A stretch of 64,000 nt of DNA from Pedobacter hartonius (GTDB taxonomy: Bacteria > Bacteroidota > Bacteroidia > Sphingobacteriales > Sphingobacteriaceae). The notes below the pieces were generated by a model. It was not told where the DNA came from. It saw only the letters and a list, made by a program, of their open reading frames with translations, and searched no databases. Below, piece by piece: positions 34,235 through 43,983 of the stretch; position 1 is the stretch's first letter; the number at the start of each line of letters is the position of its first letter. The position numbers and the translations under genes were made by a program. Location of the stretch: assembly GCF_900107535.1 (NCBI RefSeq), contig NZ_FNRA01000001.1, positions 620,001-684,000 on the forward strand, written 5' to 3'.

Positions 34235-34974
34235 AGTCTCAGATAGGTTTTATAAAATCATTACATCAAAAAAAGTACCGTAAAGAGCATGGGATATTTA
34301 TTATCGAAGGAATAAAATCGATTATTGAGTTTATTCCTTCAGATTACCAGATCCATAGTGTATATTTTCAGCCACAATATCAATCTTTACTTCCTGAATT
34401 ACCAGCAAATATAAAGTTATTTGAAGTAACCAGTGCTGAATTGGAGAAGATAAGCACTTTACAGGCACCTCAGGGTATCCTGGCACTGGTAAATATTCCT
34501 GAAACGACTACGATTGACCGGACTGTACTAAGAAACAATTTTTCTCTTGTACTGGATGGTATTCAGGATCCGGGAAATTTGGGTACCATTATCAGAACAG
34601 CCGACTGGTTTGGATTCAAACATGTGATCTGTTCATCAAATACGGTAGAAGTATACAATCCTAAGACTGTACAGGCAACAATGGGATCATTATGCCGTGT
34701 AAATGTGAGTTATCAGGATCTGGCCGGTCTGCTAACGGACATCAGTATGCCTGTTTTCGGAGCGATGTTAAACGGGAGCAGCCTCTATGAAACCCAGTGG
34801 GGAACCGAGGGGCTGGTCATTCTGGGAAATGAGGGGCAGGGCGTAAGCCCCGAAATCGTTAATCTGATCGACCGTCCGGTAACAATTCCTAGAGTGGGAC
34901 AGGCTGAATCATTGAATGTTGCAGTATCTGCGGCAATCTTTTGTGCAGACATTAGCAGAAATTTGAATAAATAA
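34225..34974 (+). CDS. TrmH-family RNA methyltransferase (SpoU class)
   Basis: 249 residues. The N-terminal substrate-binding domain starts MLSKSQIGFIKSLHQKKYRK, and the SPOUT knot domain shows motif 1 LDGIQDPGNLGTIIRTADWF, motif 2 ILGNEGQGVSPE and motif 3 IPRVGQAESLNVAVSAAI, where SAM is bound. It 2'-O-methylates rRNA or tRNA; the exact nucleotide cannot be told. It is transcribed divergently from TamL with overlapping starts. Confidence 0.9.
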   Translation: MLSKSQIGFIKSLHQKKYRKEHGIFIIEGIKSIIEFIPSDYQIHSVYFQPQYQSLLPELPANIKLFEVTSAELEKISTLQAPQGILALVNIPETTTIDRTVLRNNFSLVLDGIQDPGNLGTIIRTADWFGFKHVICSSNTVEVYNPKTVQATMGSLCRVNVSYQDLAGLLTDISMPVFGAMLNGSSLYETQWGTEGLVILGNEGQGVSPEIVNLIDRPVTIPRVGQAESLNVAVSAAIFCADISRNLNK

Positions 34975-34975
34975 A

Positions 34976-35005
34976 TTGCATCTTAAGTATTAATTGCTAT
35001 TTTTG
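34976..35005 (+). promoter_or_regulatory. Full -33/-7 promoter of tRNA-Cys
   Basis: TTG (34976-34978), 19-base spacer, TATTTTTG (34998-35005); the tRNA begins 18 bases later. This is the best match to the Bacteroidota consensus in the window. Confidence 0.75.
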
Positions 35006-35022
35006 CAGCCTGAATTTCAACA

Positions 35023-35096
35023 GGTCGAGTGGCCGAGTGGCTAGGCAGAGGTCTGCAAAACCTCGTACAGCGGTTCGAATCCGCTCTCGACCTCCA
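35023..35096 (+). tRNA. tRNA-Cys (GCA)
   Basis: Complete cloverleaf: acceptor GGTCGAG pairs with CTCGACC, a D-arm, an anticodon stem GAGGT/ACCTC with loop CTGCAAA giving anticodon GCA (35055-35057), a T-arm with TTCGAAT, discriminator T and an encoded CCA. Confidence 0.95.
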
Positions 35097-35132
35097 GATT
35101 TATATAAATTAAAAAAACTAAAGGTTAAGACC

Positions 35133-35315
35133 ATGGCAGTTACCAGATTAAAAAGAAAAGACAGACAAAACCACGTAACTTCACGTTTAGAAGTTAAAAC
35201 GTTGAAACTAGCTACAAACATCGAATTAGGCAGCCGTTCAAAACAGTCTAAAAAAGATCAGTTAGCTAAAAACAACCTGTTGTTAGATCAACTTTCTGCA
35301 GCTTTAAGAGCATAA
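35133..35315 (+). CDS. Small basic conserved hypothetical protein
   Basis: 60 residues from ATG 35133 (MAVTRLKRKDRQNHVTSRLE). It is rich in Lys/Arg with a predicted helical C-terminus (KKDQLAKNNLLLDQLSAAL) and no membrane segment. A longer in-frame reading would start inside the tRNA and is rejected. It is transcribed just after tRNA-Cys, probably on the same transcript, and closes with a strong terminator. RNA or ribosome association would fit its composition, but no family function is known to me. Confidence 0.75.
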   Translation: MAVTRLKRKDRQNHVTSRLEVKTLKLATNIELGSRSKQSKKDQLAKNNLLLDQLSAALRA

Positions 35316-35334
35316 GTTCTTTTTGTTAAAAGAC

Positions 35335-35369
35335 AAAAACCTTTCCGGATATCCGGAAAGGTTTTTTTT
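35335..35369. terminator. Strong intrinsic terminator
   Basis: AAAAACCTTTCCGGAT followed at once by its complement ATCCGGAAAGGTTTTT and further T residues; perfect, usable from both strands, between the basic protein gene and pyrD. Confidence 0.9.
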
Positions 35370-35404
35370 ATGCCTTGTATTTTAGGCCAGACGGGTCTGC
35401 CCTG

Positions 35405-36436
35405 TTATCTGATCAGCTCTTTACAGATCCTTTTCACAATGCCCGGCCCTTCATAAATGAAGCCTGTATATAGCTGCACCAGTGAGGCGCCTGCTTCAAT
35501 TTTATCCTTTGCATCCTGGGGAGAGTGGATCCCGCCAACACCTATAATAGGAAATGCACGGTTTGATTTCTCCGATAAGTAGCGGATCACCTCTGTTGAA
35601 CGTTGTGTCAGGGGCTTGCCGCTCAGTCCGCCGGTTTCAGCAGAAAGTTCCGGAGCGGTATACAGACCGCTTCTGTCAATCGTTGTATTTGTGGCAATCA
35701 CACCTGCAATACCGGTAACTTTTACAATATCCACGATATCATCCAGCTGCTCATTGCTGAGGTCTGGCGCGATCTTCAGTAAGATGGGCCTGGAGATACC
35801 ATTTTTATGGTTGCGTTCCTGCAGGGTGTTCAGCAGCAGGGTCAAAGGCTCTTTTTCCTGCAGTGCCCTTAAGCCCGGTGTGTTGGGAGAACTTACGTTC
35901 ACAACGAAGTAATCAACCACGTCAAACAGCCGGTCAAAACATTTCACATAATCGTTTACTGCCTCTTCATTAGGGGTATTTTTATTTTTCCCGATGTTGC
36001 CGCCAACTACAATGCTGTTATCCTTTGCCTTCAATACCCTTAATCTTTCGGCCAGTATGTCAACCCCTTTATTATTGAAGCCCATCCTGTTGATCAGTGC
36101 TTCATCATCAGGAAGCCTGAACATCCTTGGCAGGTCATTTCCCGGTTGCGGCAGAGGTGTTACTGTTCCCACTTCAATAAATCCAAAGCCCAGATCGCTC
36201 AGTGCTTCAACGTATTCACCATTCTTATCAAAGCCCGCGGCCAGCCCTACAGGGTTCCTGAATTTGATCCCGAAAACCTCGCGCTCCAGCCCCCTGATAT
36301 GAATGTCGAAACTGCTGCGCAATATGGTCTTCCCCAGAGGGAAATGTTCATGGAACCACTTCAGTCTCTTCACCACAAAATAGTGAACCTTCTCAGGGTC
36401 AAACTTAAAAAAGATAGGTTTAATCAGTCGATACAT
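35405..36436 (-). CDS. pyrD: Quinone-dependent dihydroorotate dehydrogenase
   Basis: 343 residues, class 2 length. The N-terminal helical extension (about 1-40) attaches to the membrane and takes quinone. The FMN barrel shows [53 protein letters not shown] with the catalytic Ser, and [20 protein letters not shown] for phosphate binding. It oxidises dihydroorotate to orotate in pyrimidine synthesis. Confidence 0.95.
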   Translation of the reverse strand: MYRLIKPIFFKFDPEKVHYFVVKRLKWFHEHFPLGKTILRSSFDIHIRGLEREVFGIKFRNPVGLAAGFDKNGEYVEALSDLGFGFIEVGTVTPLPQPGNDLPRMFRLPDDEALINRMGFNNKGVDILAERLRVLKAKDNSIVVGGNIGKNKNTPNEEAVNDYVKCFDRLFDVVDYFVVNVSSPNTPGLRALQEKEPLTLLLNTLQERNHKNGISRPILLKIAPDLSNEQLDDIVDIVKVTGIAGVIATNTTIDRSGLYTAPELSAETGGLSGKPLTQRSTEVIRYLSEKSNRAFPIIGVGGIHSPQDAKDKIEAGASLVQLYTGFIYEGPGIVKRICKELIR

Positions 36437-36471
36437 CCAACGAAGATAAAAAATGTGATCAGTATATTGAT

Positions 36472-36479
36472 CAAAAATA
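36472..36479 (-). promoter_or_regulatory. -7 box TATTTTTG of pyrD
   Basis: Minus-strand TATTTTTG 35 bases before the pyrD start. Confidence 0.55.
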
Positions 36480-36586
36480 TCACGTCAGTCCGCACATTCC
36501 CCCCAAACTGACCGGTTCGTGTAATTAAAACGTAGAAATTCGTCAGAGATACGCTTGAATATCAAACAAAATGCGCCTAAAAATTG

Positions 36587-36594
36587 TATTTTTG
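36587..36594 (+). promoter_or_regulatory. -7 box TATTTTTG of the ABC-F gene (near-leaderless)
   Basis: TATTTTTG ends 8 bases before the ATG at 36603, so the transcript would have only a few leader bases or none. Confidence 0.65.
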
Positions 36595-36602
36595 CACCCA
36601 AC

Positions 36603-38522
36603 ATGATTTCGATAAACGACTTAACATTCCTTATAGGTTCCAGGGCTTTATATGACGAAGCGAACTGGCACATTAAACCAGGAGAAAGAATTGGCCTTAT
36701 TGGCGCCAATGGAACGGGAAAATCTACTTTACTAAAAATAATTGTAGGGGAATATGCGCCTTCTTCAGGAAGTATCTCTATGTCCAAAGACTTAAAGATC
36801 GGCTACCTGAACCAGGATTTACTATCTTACGAATCCCACCATACGATTTTGCATGTGGCCATGGAAGCTTTTGAGCGCCAGAACCAGATACATGATGAAA
36901 TTGAAGTACTCTTAAAAAAGATAGAAACCGATTATTCTGAAGAAGTACTCTACAAACTGAGCGACAAGCAGCAGGAGTTTGAGGCACTTGACGGTTACAA
37001 TATCGAATACAAGGCAAATGAGATCCTTGCAGGTCTGGGTTTCAGCACTGCAGATCAGCACCGCCCGCTGAATACCTTCTCGGGAGGATGGCGTATGCGT
37101 GTCATGCTGGCGAAGATCCTTTTGCAAACTCCGGACATCCTGTTACTGGATGAGCCAACCAACCACATGGATTTACCTTCCATCAAATGGTTGGAAACTT
37201 ATCTGGCCGGATTTGAAGGGGCTATCGTGATCGTGTCTCACGACAGGTATTTCCTGGATAAAATCGTGAACCGTACGGTAGAATCACGCAAGGGAAAACT
37301 GACCACTTACGCCGGAAATTACACCTTTTACCTGGAAGAGAAATCATTAAGGGGCGAGATCCAAAAAGGAGAATTTAAAAACCAGCAGGCCAAGATCAAA
37401 CAGGAAGAAAAACTGATTGAGCGTTTTAAAGCCAAAGCCAGTAAAGCTAAAATGGCTCAGTCACGCATGAAGGCCCTGGATAAGATGGAACGTGTGGAAG
37501 ATGTCGACGACGACAACCCTACAGTGAACTTCAGCTTTAAGTTCACCAAACCTTCGGGCCGCCACGTGATCAGGATTGAAAATGCAACAAAAAAATATCC
37601 CAATATAGATATTCTTGAAAATGCGGAAGCAGTAATTGAAAAAGGCGATAAGATTGCCCTGATTGGTGCCAACGGAAAAGGAAAGTCAACCCTGTTGAGG
37701 ATGGTTGCAGGTGTGGAGAAATTTGAGGGGTCCTGCGAGACCGGGCACAATGTCACCACTACTTTCTTTGCCCAGCATCAGCTGGAATCGCTGCACCTCG
37801 GCAATAGCATTCTGGAAGAGTTGCAGGCCTTTGCACCAAAACATACGGATACGGAGTTACGGTCCATTCTCGGATGTTTCCTGTTTACTGGAGACGATGT
37901 ATTCAAGAAGATCAAAGTCCTCTCCGGAGGAGAAAAGTCAAGGGTTGCCCTGGCCAAGTCATTAACAACGGATTCAAACTTCCTGATCCTGGATGAGCCT
38001 ACGAATCACCTGGACATACAATCGGTTAATATTTTGATCCAGGCTTTAAAACAGTTTGAAGGCACTTTCATTGCCGTATCCCACGACAGGTACTTCCTGG
38101 ATAATGTAGCCAATAAGATCTGGTTCATAGAAGAAGAACAGATCAAACAATATCCCGGTACTTATGCAGAATATGAAATCTGGAATAGTAAGAGAATTAT
38201 CCCTGTTCCCAAAAGTATTCCTGTAAAACCCGCGGAGAAAGAGGTTAAACCGAAAACTGAAGAAAAACCGGTAACGGCAAACAGCCAGCAGCAGCTCAAA
38301 AAACTAAATGATCAGTTACAGAAGATCGAACAGGAAACTGTTCAGCTGGACAAAGATGTAAAAGTTATTGAAGCTGAGATGGCCGATGAAAAAGTTTACA
38401 GCGATCAGGCAAAACTTGCCGATGCGAATAAGAGATATCTTACAGCAAAACAGCTGCTGGACGCCGCCCAGAATAAATGGGAGGAACTTGCAGCTGAAAT
38501 TATGGAACTAGAAAGCAATTAA
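36603..38522 (+). CDS. ABC-F family ATPase (Uup/EttA-like)
   Basis: 639 residues from ATG 36603; in-frame codons upstream lie in the promoter. Two nucleotide-binding domains in one chain: Walker [10 protein letters not shown] and GANGKGKST, signature FSGGWRMRV and LSGGEKSRV, Walker [12 protein letters not shown] and [11 protein letters not shown], and no membrane part. The linker of charged helices between them (about 240-320) and a C-terminal coiled coil (about 550-639) are typical of Uup. ABC-F proteins act on the ribosome or in DNA-related processes. The stop overlaps the start of the T9SS plug gene. Confidence 0.92.
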   Translation: MISINDLTFLIGSRALYDEANWHIKPGERIGLIGANGTGKSTLLKIIVGEYAPSSGSISMSKDLKIGYLNQDLLSYESHHTILHVAMEAFERQNQIHDEIEVLLKKIETDYSEEVLYKLSDKQQEFEALDGYNIEYKANEILAGLGFSTADQHRPLNTFSGGWRMRVMLAKILLQTPDILLLDEPTNHMDLPSIKWLETYLAGFEGAIVIVSHDRYFLDKIVNRTVESRKGKLTTYAGNYTFYLEEKSLRGEIQKGEFKNQQAKIKQEEKLIERFKAKASKAKMAQSRMKALDKMERVEDVDDDNPTVNFSFKFTKPSGRHVIRIENATKKYPNIDILENAEAVIEKGDKIALIGANGKGKSTLLRMVAGVEKFEGSCETGHNVTTTFFAQHQLESLHLGNSILEELQAFAPKHTDTELRSILGCFLFTGDDVFKKIKVLSGGEKSRVALAKSLTTDSNFLILDEPTNHLDIQSVNILIQALKQFEGTFIAVSHDRYFLDNVANKIWFIEEEQIKQYPGTYAEYEIWNSKRIIPVPKSIPVKPAEKEVKPKTEEKPVTANSQQQLKKLNDQLQKIEQETVQLDKDVKVIEAEMADEKVYSDQAKLADANKRYLTAKQLLDAAQNKWEELAAEIMELESN

Positions 38523-39790
38523 TGGTTAAACAGGGAGTATTGCTCTTTTTAAGTTTGTTCATCTTACAAATTGCTGCAGCACAGCAGCAGTTTGTGTACG
38601 ACAATAAAGTGTACAGCACACAAATAAAAACCGTACAGTGTTACAACGCTCAGAGAGAGCAATCCATCCCGGTGATCACCCTGGGTTCAAAAGAGCAGTT
38701 ACTGTTCTCTTTTGACGATTTAAGGGGAGGAAGCAAGAACTACTGGTATACCGTAGAGCATTGTACCTATGACTGGAAGTCTTCGGGGATATCTGCACTG
38801 GATTACCTGGAAGGAACAACCGAAGACAGGATCATCGATTATGCCTATTCTTCAAAGACACTTCAAAAGTTTACCCATTATACGCTCAGTTTACCCAATG
38901 AGCAGATCAAGCCGAAGATATCCGGCAATTACCTGCTGAAAGTATATGAGGACGGAGATCAGCGTAAGCCGGTTTGCTCACAGCGCTTTTTTATAGCTGC
39001 CGACAAACAGGTGAATACCGGCACACAAATCCTGCCCAGCAATGAGGTCTCTTTAAGATTCAGCAACCAGAAGCTGAATGTGACCGTTACGTATACCCTA
39101 ACCATTCAAAATCCTTTTTCAGATGTTAAGCTGATACTGCTGCAGAACGGAAATCCGCTGACGGCAAAGCTGAACACGAAGCCAACCTTTGTAAAACCGG
39201 GTTCATTGATTTACAATGACCTCAGCAGCAACGATTTTCCGGGAGGTAACGAATTCAGGAAGTTCGATTCCCGCAGCCTGCGTTACAAAGGCGTACACGT
39301 GCAGGATTTATCTACCGACAGTACAAATAATATTGTGCTGTTCCAGGACCTGAATGGGAATGCACCAAAATACACGCAGATAACTGATGACAATGGAGCT
39401 TTCTTTGTACGCAACCAGGATAATGTAGACAACGATACAGACAGCGACTATGAACATGTATTGTTTACATTAAATGCCAAAGCGCCCAATGAGAACGGCA
39501 GCGTTTATGTAGTGGGCAGGTTCAATAACTATACGCTTAGCGAAGAGAACAAACTGAACTATGATGCCTCCAAAAAGAAATTCTATTCCGGCCTGTACCT
39601 GAAACAGGGAGTGTACGACTATCAGTATGTATGGAAAGACAATGCCAGCGGAGATATTGACAATACCGTATTTGAAGGCTCTTTCTTTGAGACCGAGAAC
39701 GACTATCAGGCTTTTGTTTATTACCGCAGACCTGGCTCCCGCTGGGATGAACTGATTGGTTACAGTACCGTCAGCACCGTACAGAAATAG
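38522..39790 (+). CDS. Type IX secretion system plug protein (DUF5103)
   Basis: 422 residues with a signal peptide ([16 protein letters not shown]). The N-terminal beta domain ([32 protein letters not shown]) and the C-terminal segment [17 protein letters not shown] with the closing [20 protein letters not shown] match DUF5103, identified as the plug that closes the SprA channel of T9SS. It starts within the last base of the ABC-F stop (TAATG), so the two are translated together. With the adhesin at 4867 it shows the host has T9SS. Confidence 0.87.
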   Translation: MVKQGVLLFLSLFILQIAAAQQQFVYDNKVYSTQIKTVQCYNAQREQSIPVITLGSKEQLLFSFDDLRGGSKNYWYTVEHCTYDWKSSGISALDYLEGTTEDRIIDYAYSSKTLQKFTHYTLSLPNEQIKPKISGNYLLKVYEDGDQRKPVCSQRFFIAADKQVNTGTQILPSNEVSLRFSNQKLNVTVTYTLTIQNPFSDVKLILLQNGNPLTAKLNTKPTFVKPGSLIYNDLSSNDFPGGNEFRKFDSRSLRYKGVHVQDLSTDSTNNIVLFQDLNGNAPKYTQITDDNGAFFVRNQDNVDNDTDSDYEHVLFTLNAKAPNENGSVYVVGRFNNYTLSEENKLNYDASKKKFYSGLYLKQGVYDYQYVWKDNASGDIDNTVFEGSFFETENDYQAFVYYRRPGSRWDELIGYSTVSTVQK

Positions 39791-39850
39791 TGTATTTCAT
39801 ATACGTTAATATTTTTATTGTTTTTATTTTCTACTTTAATGAAAGTTTGT

Positions 39851-39858
39851 TATTTTTG
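39851..39858 (+). promoter_or_regulatory. -7 box TATTTTTG of the coiled-coil gene
   Basis: TATTTTTG 49 bases before the ATG at 39908; it rules out the in-frame start further upstream. Confidence 0.5.
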
Positions 39859-39907
39859 TGAAGAACATTACACCGCCAGTTTAGTTAATAATTTAAAAAA
39901 CGGTAAA

Positions 39908-40240
39908 ATGACAACACAAGCATTAAATCTTTATGAAGTACTTAAAAACAGATTGAATGATGCCAGTGCAAAGGCCGTCGTTACGTATCTTAAAGAATGT
40001 ATGAAAGCTATGGTAGCAAAAGAAACAGACACAAAAATTTCACATCTTGCCACAAAAGAGGATCTGGTGATAGTAAATACAAAAATCACCTCCATAAAAG
40101 AAGACCTGATCATACTGGAAACTAAACTGACCAAAATGATCCTGGAAACAAAGACAGAGCTCATGAAATGGACCTTTATCTTTATTATGGGGCAAACAGC
40201 GGTAATTGCCGGGCTGATCAAGCTCTTCCTGCAGCAGTAA
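39908..40240 (+). CDS. Small coiled-coil membrane protein (DUF1640/CCDC90-like)
   Basis: 110 residues from ATG 39908. A helical N-terminus (EVLKNRLNDASAKAVVTYLK) is followed by a heptad-rich coiled coil (about 40-85, TKEDLVIVNTKITSIKEDLI) and one C-terminal transmembrane helix (about 88-108, WTFIFIMGQTAVIAGLIKLF). The layout matches the DUF1640 group found widely in bacteria, often in several copies. Function unknown. Confidence 0.75.
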   Translation: MTTQALNLYEVLKNRLNDASAKAVVTYLKECMKAMVAKETDTKISHLATKEDLVIVNTKITSIKEDLIILETKLTKMILETKTELMKWTFIFIMGQTAVIAGLIKLFLQQ

Positions 40241-40291
40241 GCTATATTCTAACAGCAGTTGACTGAAACCGCTGGTAGAATAATCTATTCC

Positions 40292-41782
40292 CTATTCTGC
40301 TTTAAGTATCCATATCGATACACTGCCCGCTGCACAAAAGAAATCTGCCCACCCATCTTCATTCACTGTCACTTCTTCAGCGCTGTATCCCAAAGCATCA
40401 ACGAACGTTTTTCCGGCATGCCCTCCGCCCATTTCCATATGCTTGGTTCCCTCTTCACCATTACTCAATACAACGGCAACACCAGAATTTTCATTTTCAG
40501 CACTCCCCTCTCTTGTCCAGCCGATACAATTCGGATGGTCGAAATACTCCCGCTGTAAACCATGGGCCGCATCTCTGCGTGTCCTGATCATTACGTCCAG
40601 CTGCGGCACACCGATCAGCTCCACGTCAGCATCATTTCCTTCGGTGTCTTTGTCTATGTATTTCGCCCCGTACAGGTCAGGATAAAAGATACAGGGAATT
40701 CCCTGCTCTCTTAACAGGATCAGTGCATAGGCTAAAGGACGGAACCAGAAATCCACATAAGCTTCAAGGGATTGCAGGGGCTGCGAATCATGGTTATCGA
40801 TAAAAGTAACCGAAAGCTGCGGATGTGATTCCACCAGTGTATCCACAAAGATCTTGCTCATATCATATCCGTCACCCTGCTGTCCCGCCTGATAGAAGTT
40901 GTGGTGAAGCATCGAGTCGAATAGCTGCATCCTTCTCTCTGTGAGGTCTACATAACTTCTGAGTTTATTTACATCATCAAGAATCCAGTTCTCTGCCACG
41001 ATGAAAAAATCTTTATCAAATTTGGCCTTCATGTGGTCCAGCCATTCTTTCAGGTATCTTGGCGAAATATGTTTTACGGCATCCAGCCTGAAGCCACCCA
41101 TACCGCAGGTTTCATGATACCATTCTCCCCACCTTTTCAACTCTTCACGAACGGCTTCGTTCCTGAATTCAATATCATTGAACATCAGGTAATCATAATT
41201 CCCCATTTCATCTGAAGGTACATCTTCCCAACCATCGCCATATTCATTTTGTATAGAGAAAATAGCAGTTTCCTGCAGGTCTTCTGCCCAGTCAATTCCG
41301 CTGAAACAGCTTTTGTCCCAGATAAATTCTGAGTATTTGCCCTTTCTGCCGGGGAAGGTGAATTTTGTCCATGCTTCGATTTCAAAGGTATCAGAAGTAA
41401 ATTCACTGCGATTATCGGTGTTAACCCTCTTTACAGGTACCTTTTCCAGTTCATCTGCTCCCGCCTTATGGTTAAATACAACATCGGCAATGACCATGAT
41501 CTGCTGCTCATGCAGATTTTTTATTGCCTGAAGATATTCTTCTTTAGTACCATATTTGGTAGGCACGCTATTCTTCTGATCGAACTCGCCCAAATCATAC
41601 AGGTCGTAACAGTCGTACCCGACAGAGTTATCCCCTTCTGTAGATTTATAGGCCGGTGGAAGCCAAACTCCGGTAATTCCTATCTCTTTTAATGTTTTTG
41701 CCTCCGCAGAAACTTTTTTCCATAATTTCAGTTCGTCGTTGTAATACCAGTGGAAGTACTGTACCAGGGTTTGATTGATCAT
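40292..41782 (-). CDS. Cytoplasmic alpha-amylase (GH13 subfamily 5 type)
   Basis: 496 residues, no signal peptide. The (beta/alpha)8 barrel has all four GH13 regions: DVVFNHK, GFRLDAVKHI with nucleophile Asp234, VAENW with acid/base Glu264, and FIDNHDSQ with Asp332. The long B-domain and overall length resemble cytoplasmic AmyA/AmyS enzymes that hydrolyse alpha-1,4-glucans such as glycogen-derived dextrins. It stands alone on the minus strand. Confidence 0.92.
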   Translation of the reverse strand: MINQTLVQYFHWYYNDELKLWKKVSAEAKTLKEIGITGVWLPPAYKSTEGDNSVGYDCYDLYDLGEFDQKNSVPTKYGTKEEYLQAIKNLHEQQIMVIADVVFNHKAGADELEKVPVKRVNTDNRSEFTSDTFEIEAWTKFTFPGRKGKYSEFIWDKSCFSGIDWAEDLQETAIFSIQNEYGDGWEDVPSDEMGNYDYLMFNDIEFRNEAVREELKRWGEWYHETCGMGGFRLDAVKHISPRYLKEWLDHMKAKFDKDFFIVAENWILDDVNKLRSYVDLTERRMQLFDSMLHHNFYQAGQQGDGYDMSKIFVDTLVESHPQLSVTFIDNHDSQPLQSLEAYVDFWFRPLAYALILLREQGIPCIFYPDLYGAKYIDKDTEGNDADVELIGVPQLDVMIRTRRDAAHGLQREYFDHPNCIGWTREGSAENENSGVAVVLSNGEEGTKHMEMGGGHAGKTFVDALGYSAEEVTVNEDGWADFFCAAGSVSIWILKAE

Positions 41783-41843
41783 TATATTTATATGTGTATT
41801 TTTTAAGCCTGCAGTACAATAACATGAAGTCTTAGTTTTTGTT

Positions 41844-41851
41844 TACTTTTG
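41844..41851 (+). promoter_or_regulatory. -7 box TACTTTTG of the second thioesterase gene
   Basis: TACTTTTG ends 8 bases before the ATG at 41860, another near-leaderless arrangement. Confidence 0.6.
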
Positions 41852-41859
41852 CAGGAAAT

Positions 41860-42381
41860 ATGAGCACAATAATTAAACATCCCAAGAATTCATTCACCGT
41901 CATGAATGAATTAGTGTTACCCAATGATACCAATACGCTGAATAACTTAATGGGGGGCAGATTGCTGCACTGGATGGATATCGCCGCCGCGATTTCTGCA
42001 CAAAAACATTGTAACAGGATCGTAGTGACAGCTTCTGTAGATAATGTTTCTTTCCAGCATGCAATTAAACTGGGAGATGTGATCACTATTGAAGCCAAAG
42101 TGACACGTGCATTTCATACTTCCGTGGAGGTCCGTATGGATGTATGGGCAGAAAACATTCCTTCGGGAAGCCGCATCAAATCAAATGAAGCTTATTACAC
42201 TTTTGTTGCTGTAGACCAGAGCGGCAGGCCGATACCTGTGCCGGAACTGTCTCCTGAGACGGAGGAAGAGATTGAACTGTTTGCCGGTGCTTTAAGAAGA
42301 CGGCAGATCCGCCTGATCCTGGCGGGTAAAATGAACGCTCATGATGCTAAAGAATTAAAAGCCTTATTCTTCAACGAATAA
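41860..42381 (+). CDS. Acyl-CoA thioesterase (hotdog fold)
   Basis: 173 residues from ATG 41860 (MSTIIKHPKNSF). The hotdog domain includes NDTNTLNNLMGGRLLHWMDI with the helix residues, IVVTASVDNVSFQHAIKLGD, and AYYTFVAVDQSGRP, then a charged helical tail. The Asn/Asp in the first motif is the usual catalytic position of BACH-type enzymes. Cytoplasmic acyl-CoA hydrolysis; substrate length unknown. Confidence 0.87.
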   Translation: MSTIIKHPKNSFTVMNELVLPNDTNTLNNLMGGRLLHWMDIAAAISAQKHCNRIVVTASVDNVSFQHAIKLGDVITIEAKVTRAFHTSVEVRMDVWAENIPSGSRIKSNEAYYTFVAVDQSGRPIPVPELSPETEEEIELFAGALRRRQIRLILAGKMNAHDAKELKALFFNE

Positions 42382-42401
42382 CCGCTTCATTAAAACCCAA
42401 A

Positions 42402-42419
42402 GGCAGCTGTTTAGCTGCC
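42402..42419. terminator. Short terminator hairpin between convergent genes
   Basis: GGCAGCT-GTTT-AGCTGCC, perfect 7-bp stem that includes the stop codon of the minus-strand EVE gene; on the minus strand it is followed by TTTGGGTTTT. Confidence 0.65.
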
Positions 42420-42815
42420 CATTTCAAGAATTTTATCGAACTCTGTCGCCTTAAGCTGCATTACCGATAAACGTCCCTGTTTGACCAGGGAGATCTCTTT
42501 CAGGCTTTCTTCTGCCTTGATCTGCTCCAGGGAAACAGGATTTTTCAGGGTTTCTACCGGCGATAAATCCACCACTACCCAATTGGCATCATCTGTAGTT
42601 GGGTCCTGGTAGAATTCTCTTACTACTTTAGCTATCCCCACAACGTTCTTGCCCTCGTTACTGTGATAAAAAAGAACCAGGTCGCCCTCTTTCATCAGCT
42701 TGATGTTATTGCGGGCCTGGTAATTCCGTACACCATCCCAAAAAGTACGGCCGTCTTTATTAAACTGTTCCCAGCTGTATTTGAAAGGTTCTGATTTGAC
42801 TAAGAAATAGTTCAT
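42411..42815 (-). CDS. EVE domain protein
   Basis: 134 residues, almost entirely one EVE domain (PUA/YTH-like): MNYFLVKSEPFKYSWEQF, TFWDGVRNYQARNNIKLMK, VLFYHSNEGKNVVGIAKVV, and VDLSPVETLKNPVSL. EVE domains bind modified bases in DNA or RNA through an aromatic cage. Gene context gives no further hint. A minus-strand -7 box TAGTTTTG lies at 42859-42866. Confidence 0.92.
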   Translation of the reverse strand: MNYFLVKSEPFKYSWEQFNKDGRTFWDGVRNYQARNNIKLMKEGDLVLFYHSNEGKNVVGIAKVVREFYQDPTTDDANWVVVDLSPVETLKNPVSLEQIKAEESLKEISLVKQGRLSVMQLKATEFDKILEMGS

Positions 42816-42858
42816 TGTTGTTAAAATGCTTAATTGTATACTATGATGGAATAATGGT

Positions 42859-42866
42859 CAAAACTA
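42859..42866 (-). promoter_or_regulatory. -7 box TAGTTTTG of the EVE gene
   Basis: Minus-strand match to TAnnTTTG 44 bases upstream of the start codon. Confidence 0.5.
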
Positions 42867-42901
42867 CTAAAACCGGACAATATCAGGGTGAATCAATGCG
42901 A

Positions 42902-43927
42902 TTAATGTATCATTTTAAACAATAACTCCTTCAGCAGTTCCCCGTCTGTGACGTTGCCTGTACTGTCTACTCCTTTGCTTTTCAGGTCATATTCCCTCAG
43001 CAGACTGATAATATCGAAAGTTTTATTCAGGTTGTAATTCCGCGCTGCCATTTCGTAATCCTTTACAAAATATGGGTTCACCCCCAGTTCTTTGGCTGCA
43101 TCATTCTTATTCTGAAGGTAATGATATTTAAGGATCTTGGAAAAGTAGGAGTTCAGATTGGCCATCACCATTACCATAGGGTTGGCTTTAGGGTTATCGG
43201 CAAAGTAGTTAATGATCTGATTTGATTTCAACACGTTACGGGAGGCCAGGGCCTTTTGCAGCTCGAACACATTATACTCTTTACTGATCCCGATATTCTT
43301 TTGAACCAGATCAGTATCAATAGTAGTTTCCTTACTGATATTCAGCATCAGTTTCTCCAGTTCATTGGAGATCTTGGACAGGTCTGCACCAAGATATTCG
43401 GCCATCAGGGCGGAAGCCTGCGGGGCGATCTTCATTTCCTTTTCTCTTACCAGGTCTTCGATCCACTGGGCAAGCTTATAATCCCTTACCGGGTCTGACT
43501 GAAAGACAAGCCCATTTTTTGTGACCGACTTGAAGATCTTCTTCCGCTTGTCAAAGTTGGCATATTTAAATCCCAGCACCAGTATCGTACTGCTGAGGGG
43601 ATTTTCAAAATAATTCTGTACAAATTCGGCTTCTTTGCTGCTCCCCTCCGTTTCCTTAGACCATTTCAGGTCCTGTGCTTCCTTTACTACAATCAGCTGG
43701 TAGTCAGACATCATCGGATAACGTTTTGCTGCATTTAAAATCGTAGCCATATCCGTGTCCTTACCATACAACACCGTTTGGTTAAAGCCTTTTTCCATCT
43801 CAGTCAGAATATGCTGTTCCATATAATGAATGATCTGATCAATATAATAGGGTTCTTCACCATGTAAGAGGTAAACAGGCTTAAACTTTTTAGCTTTAAG
43901 GTCTTTTATAATATCGGAAGCAGTCAT
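42902..43927 (-). CDS. holA: DNA polymerase III subunit delta
   Basis: 341 residues. The N-terminal AAA-like module is typical of HolA: LKAKKFKPVYLLHGEEPYYI at the start (a degenerate P-loop), RYPMMSDYQLIVVKEAQDL, and FDKRKKIFKSV. The C-terminal helical collar includes NVFELQKALASRN and NPMVMVMANLNSYFSKIL. Delta opens the sliding clamp as part of the clamp loader. The promoter box at 43937-43944 sits right before the start, so the mRNA is probably leaderless. Confidence 0.92.
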   Translation of the reverse strand: MTASDIIKDLKAKKFKPVYLLHGEEPYYIDQIIHYMEQHILTEMEKGFNQTVLYGKDTDMATILNAAKRYPMMSDYQLIVVKEAQDLKWSKETEGSSKEAEFVQNYFENPLSSTILVLGFKYANFDKRKKIFKSVTKNGLVFQSDPVRDYKLAQWIEDLVREKEMKIAPQASALMAEYLGADLSKISNELEKLMLNISKETTIDTDLVQKNIGISKEYNVFELQKALASRNVLKSNQIINYFADNPKANPMVMVMANLNSYFSKILKYHYLQNKNDAAKELGVNPYFVKDYEMAARNYNLNKTFDIISLLREYDLKSKGVDSTGNVTDGELLKELLFKMIH

Positions 43928-43936
43928 AAATTATTC

Positions 43937-43944
43937 CAAATGTA
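43937..43944 (-). promoter_or_regulatory. -7 box TACATTTG of holA (near-leaderless)
   Basis: Minus-strand TACATTTG ends 9 bases before the holA ATG. It shares a 56-base divergent intergenic region with the box at 43971. Confidence 0.6.
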
Positions 43945-43970
43945 ACCGCTTAAAACTAATTATTAAAGGT

Positions 43971-43978
43971 TATTTTTG
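43971..43978 (+). promoter_or_regulatory. -7 box TATTTTTG of the HsdR-N gene (near-leaderless)
   Basis: TATTTTTG ends 5 bases before the ATG at 43984. Confidence 0.65.
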
Positions 43979-43983
43979 CACAA

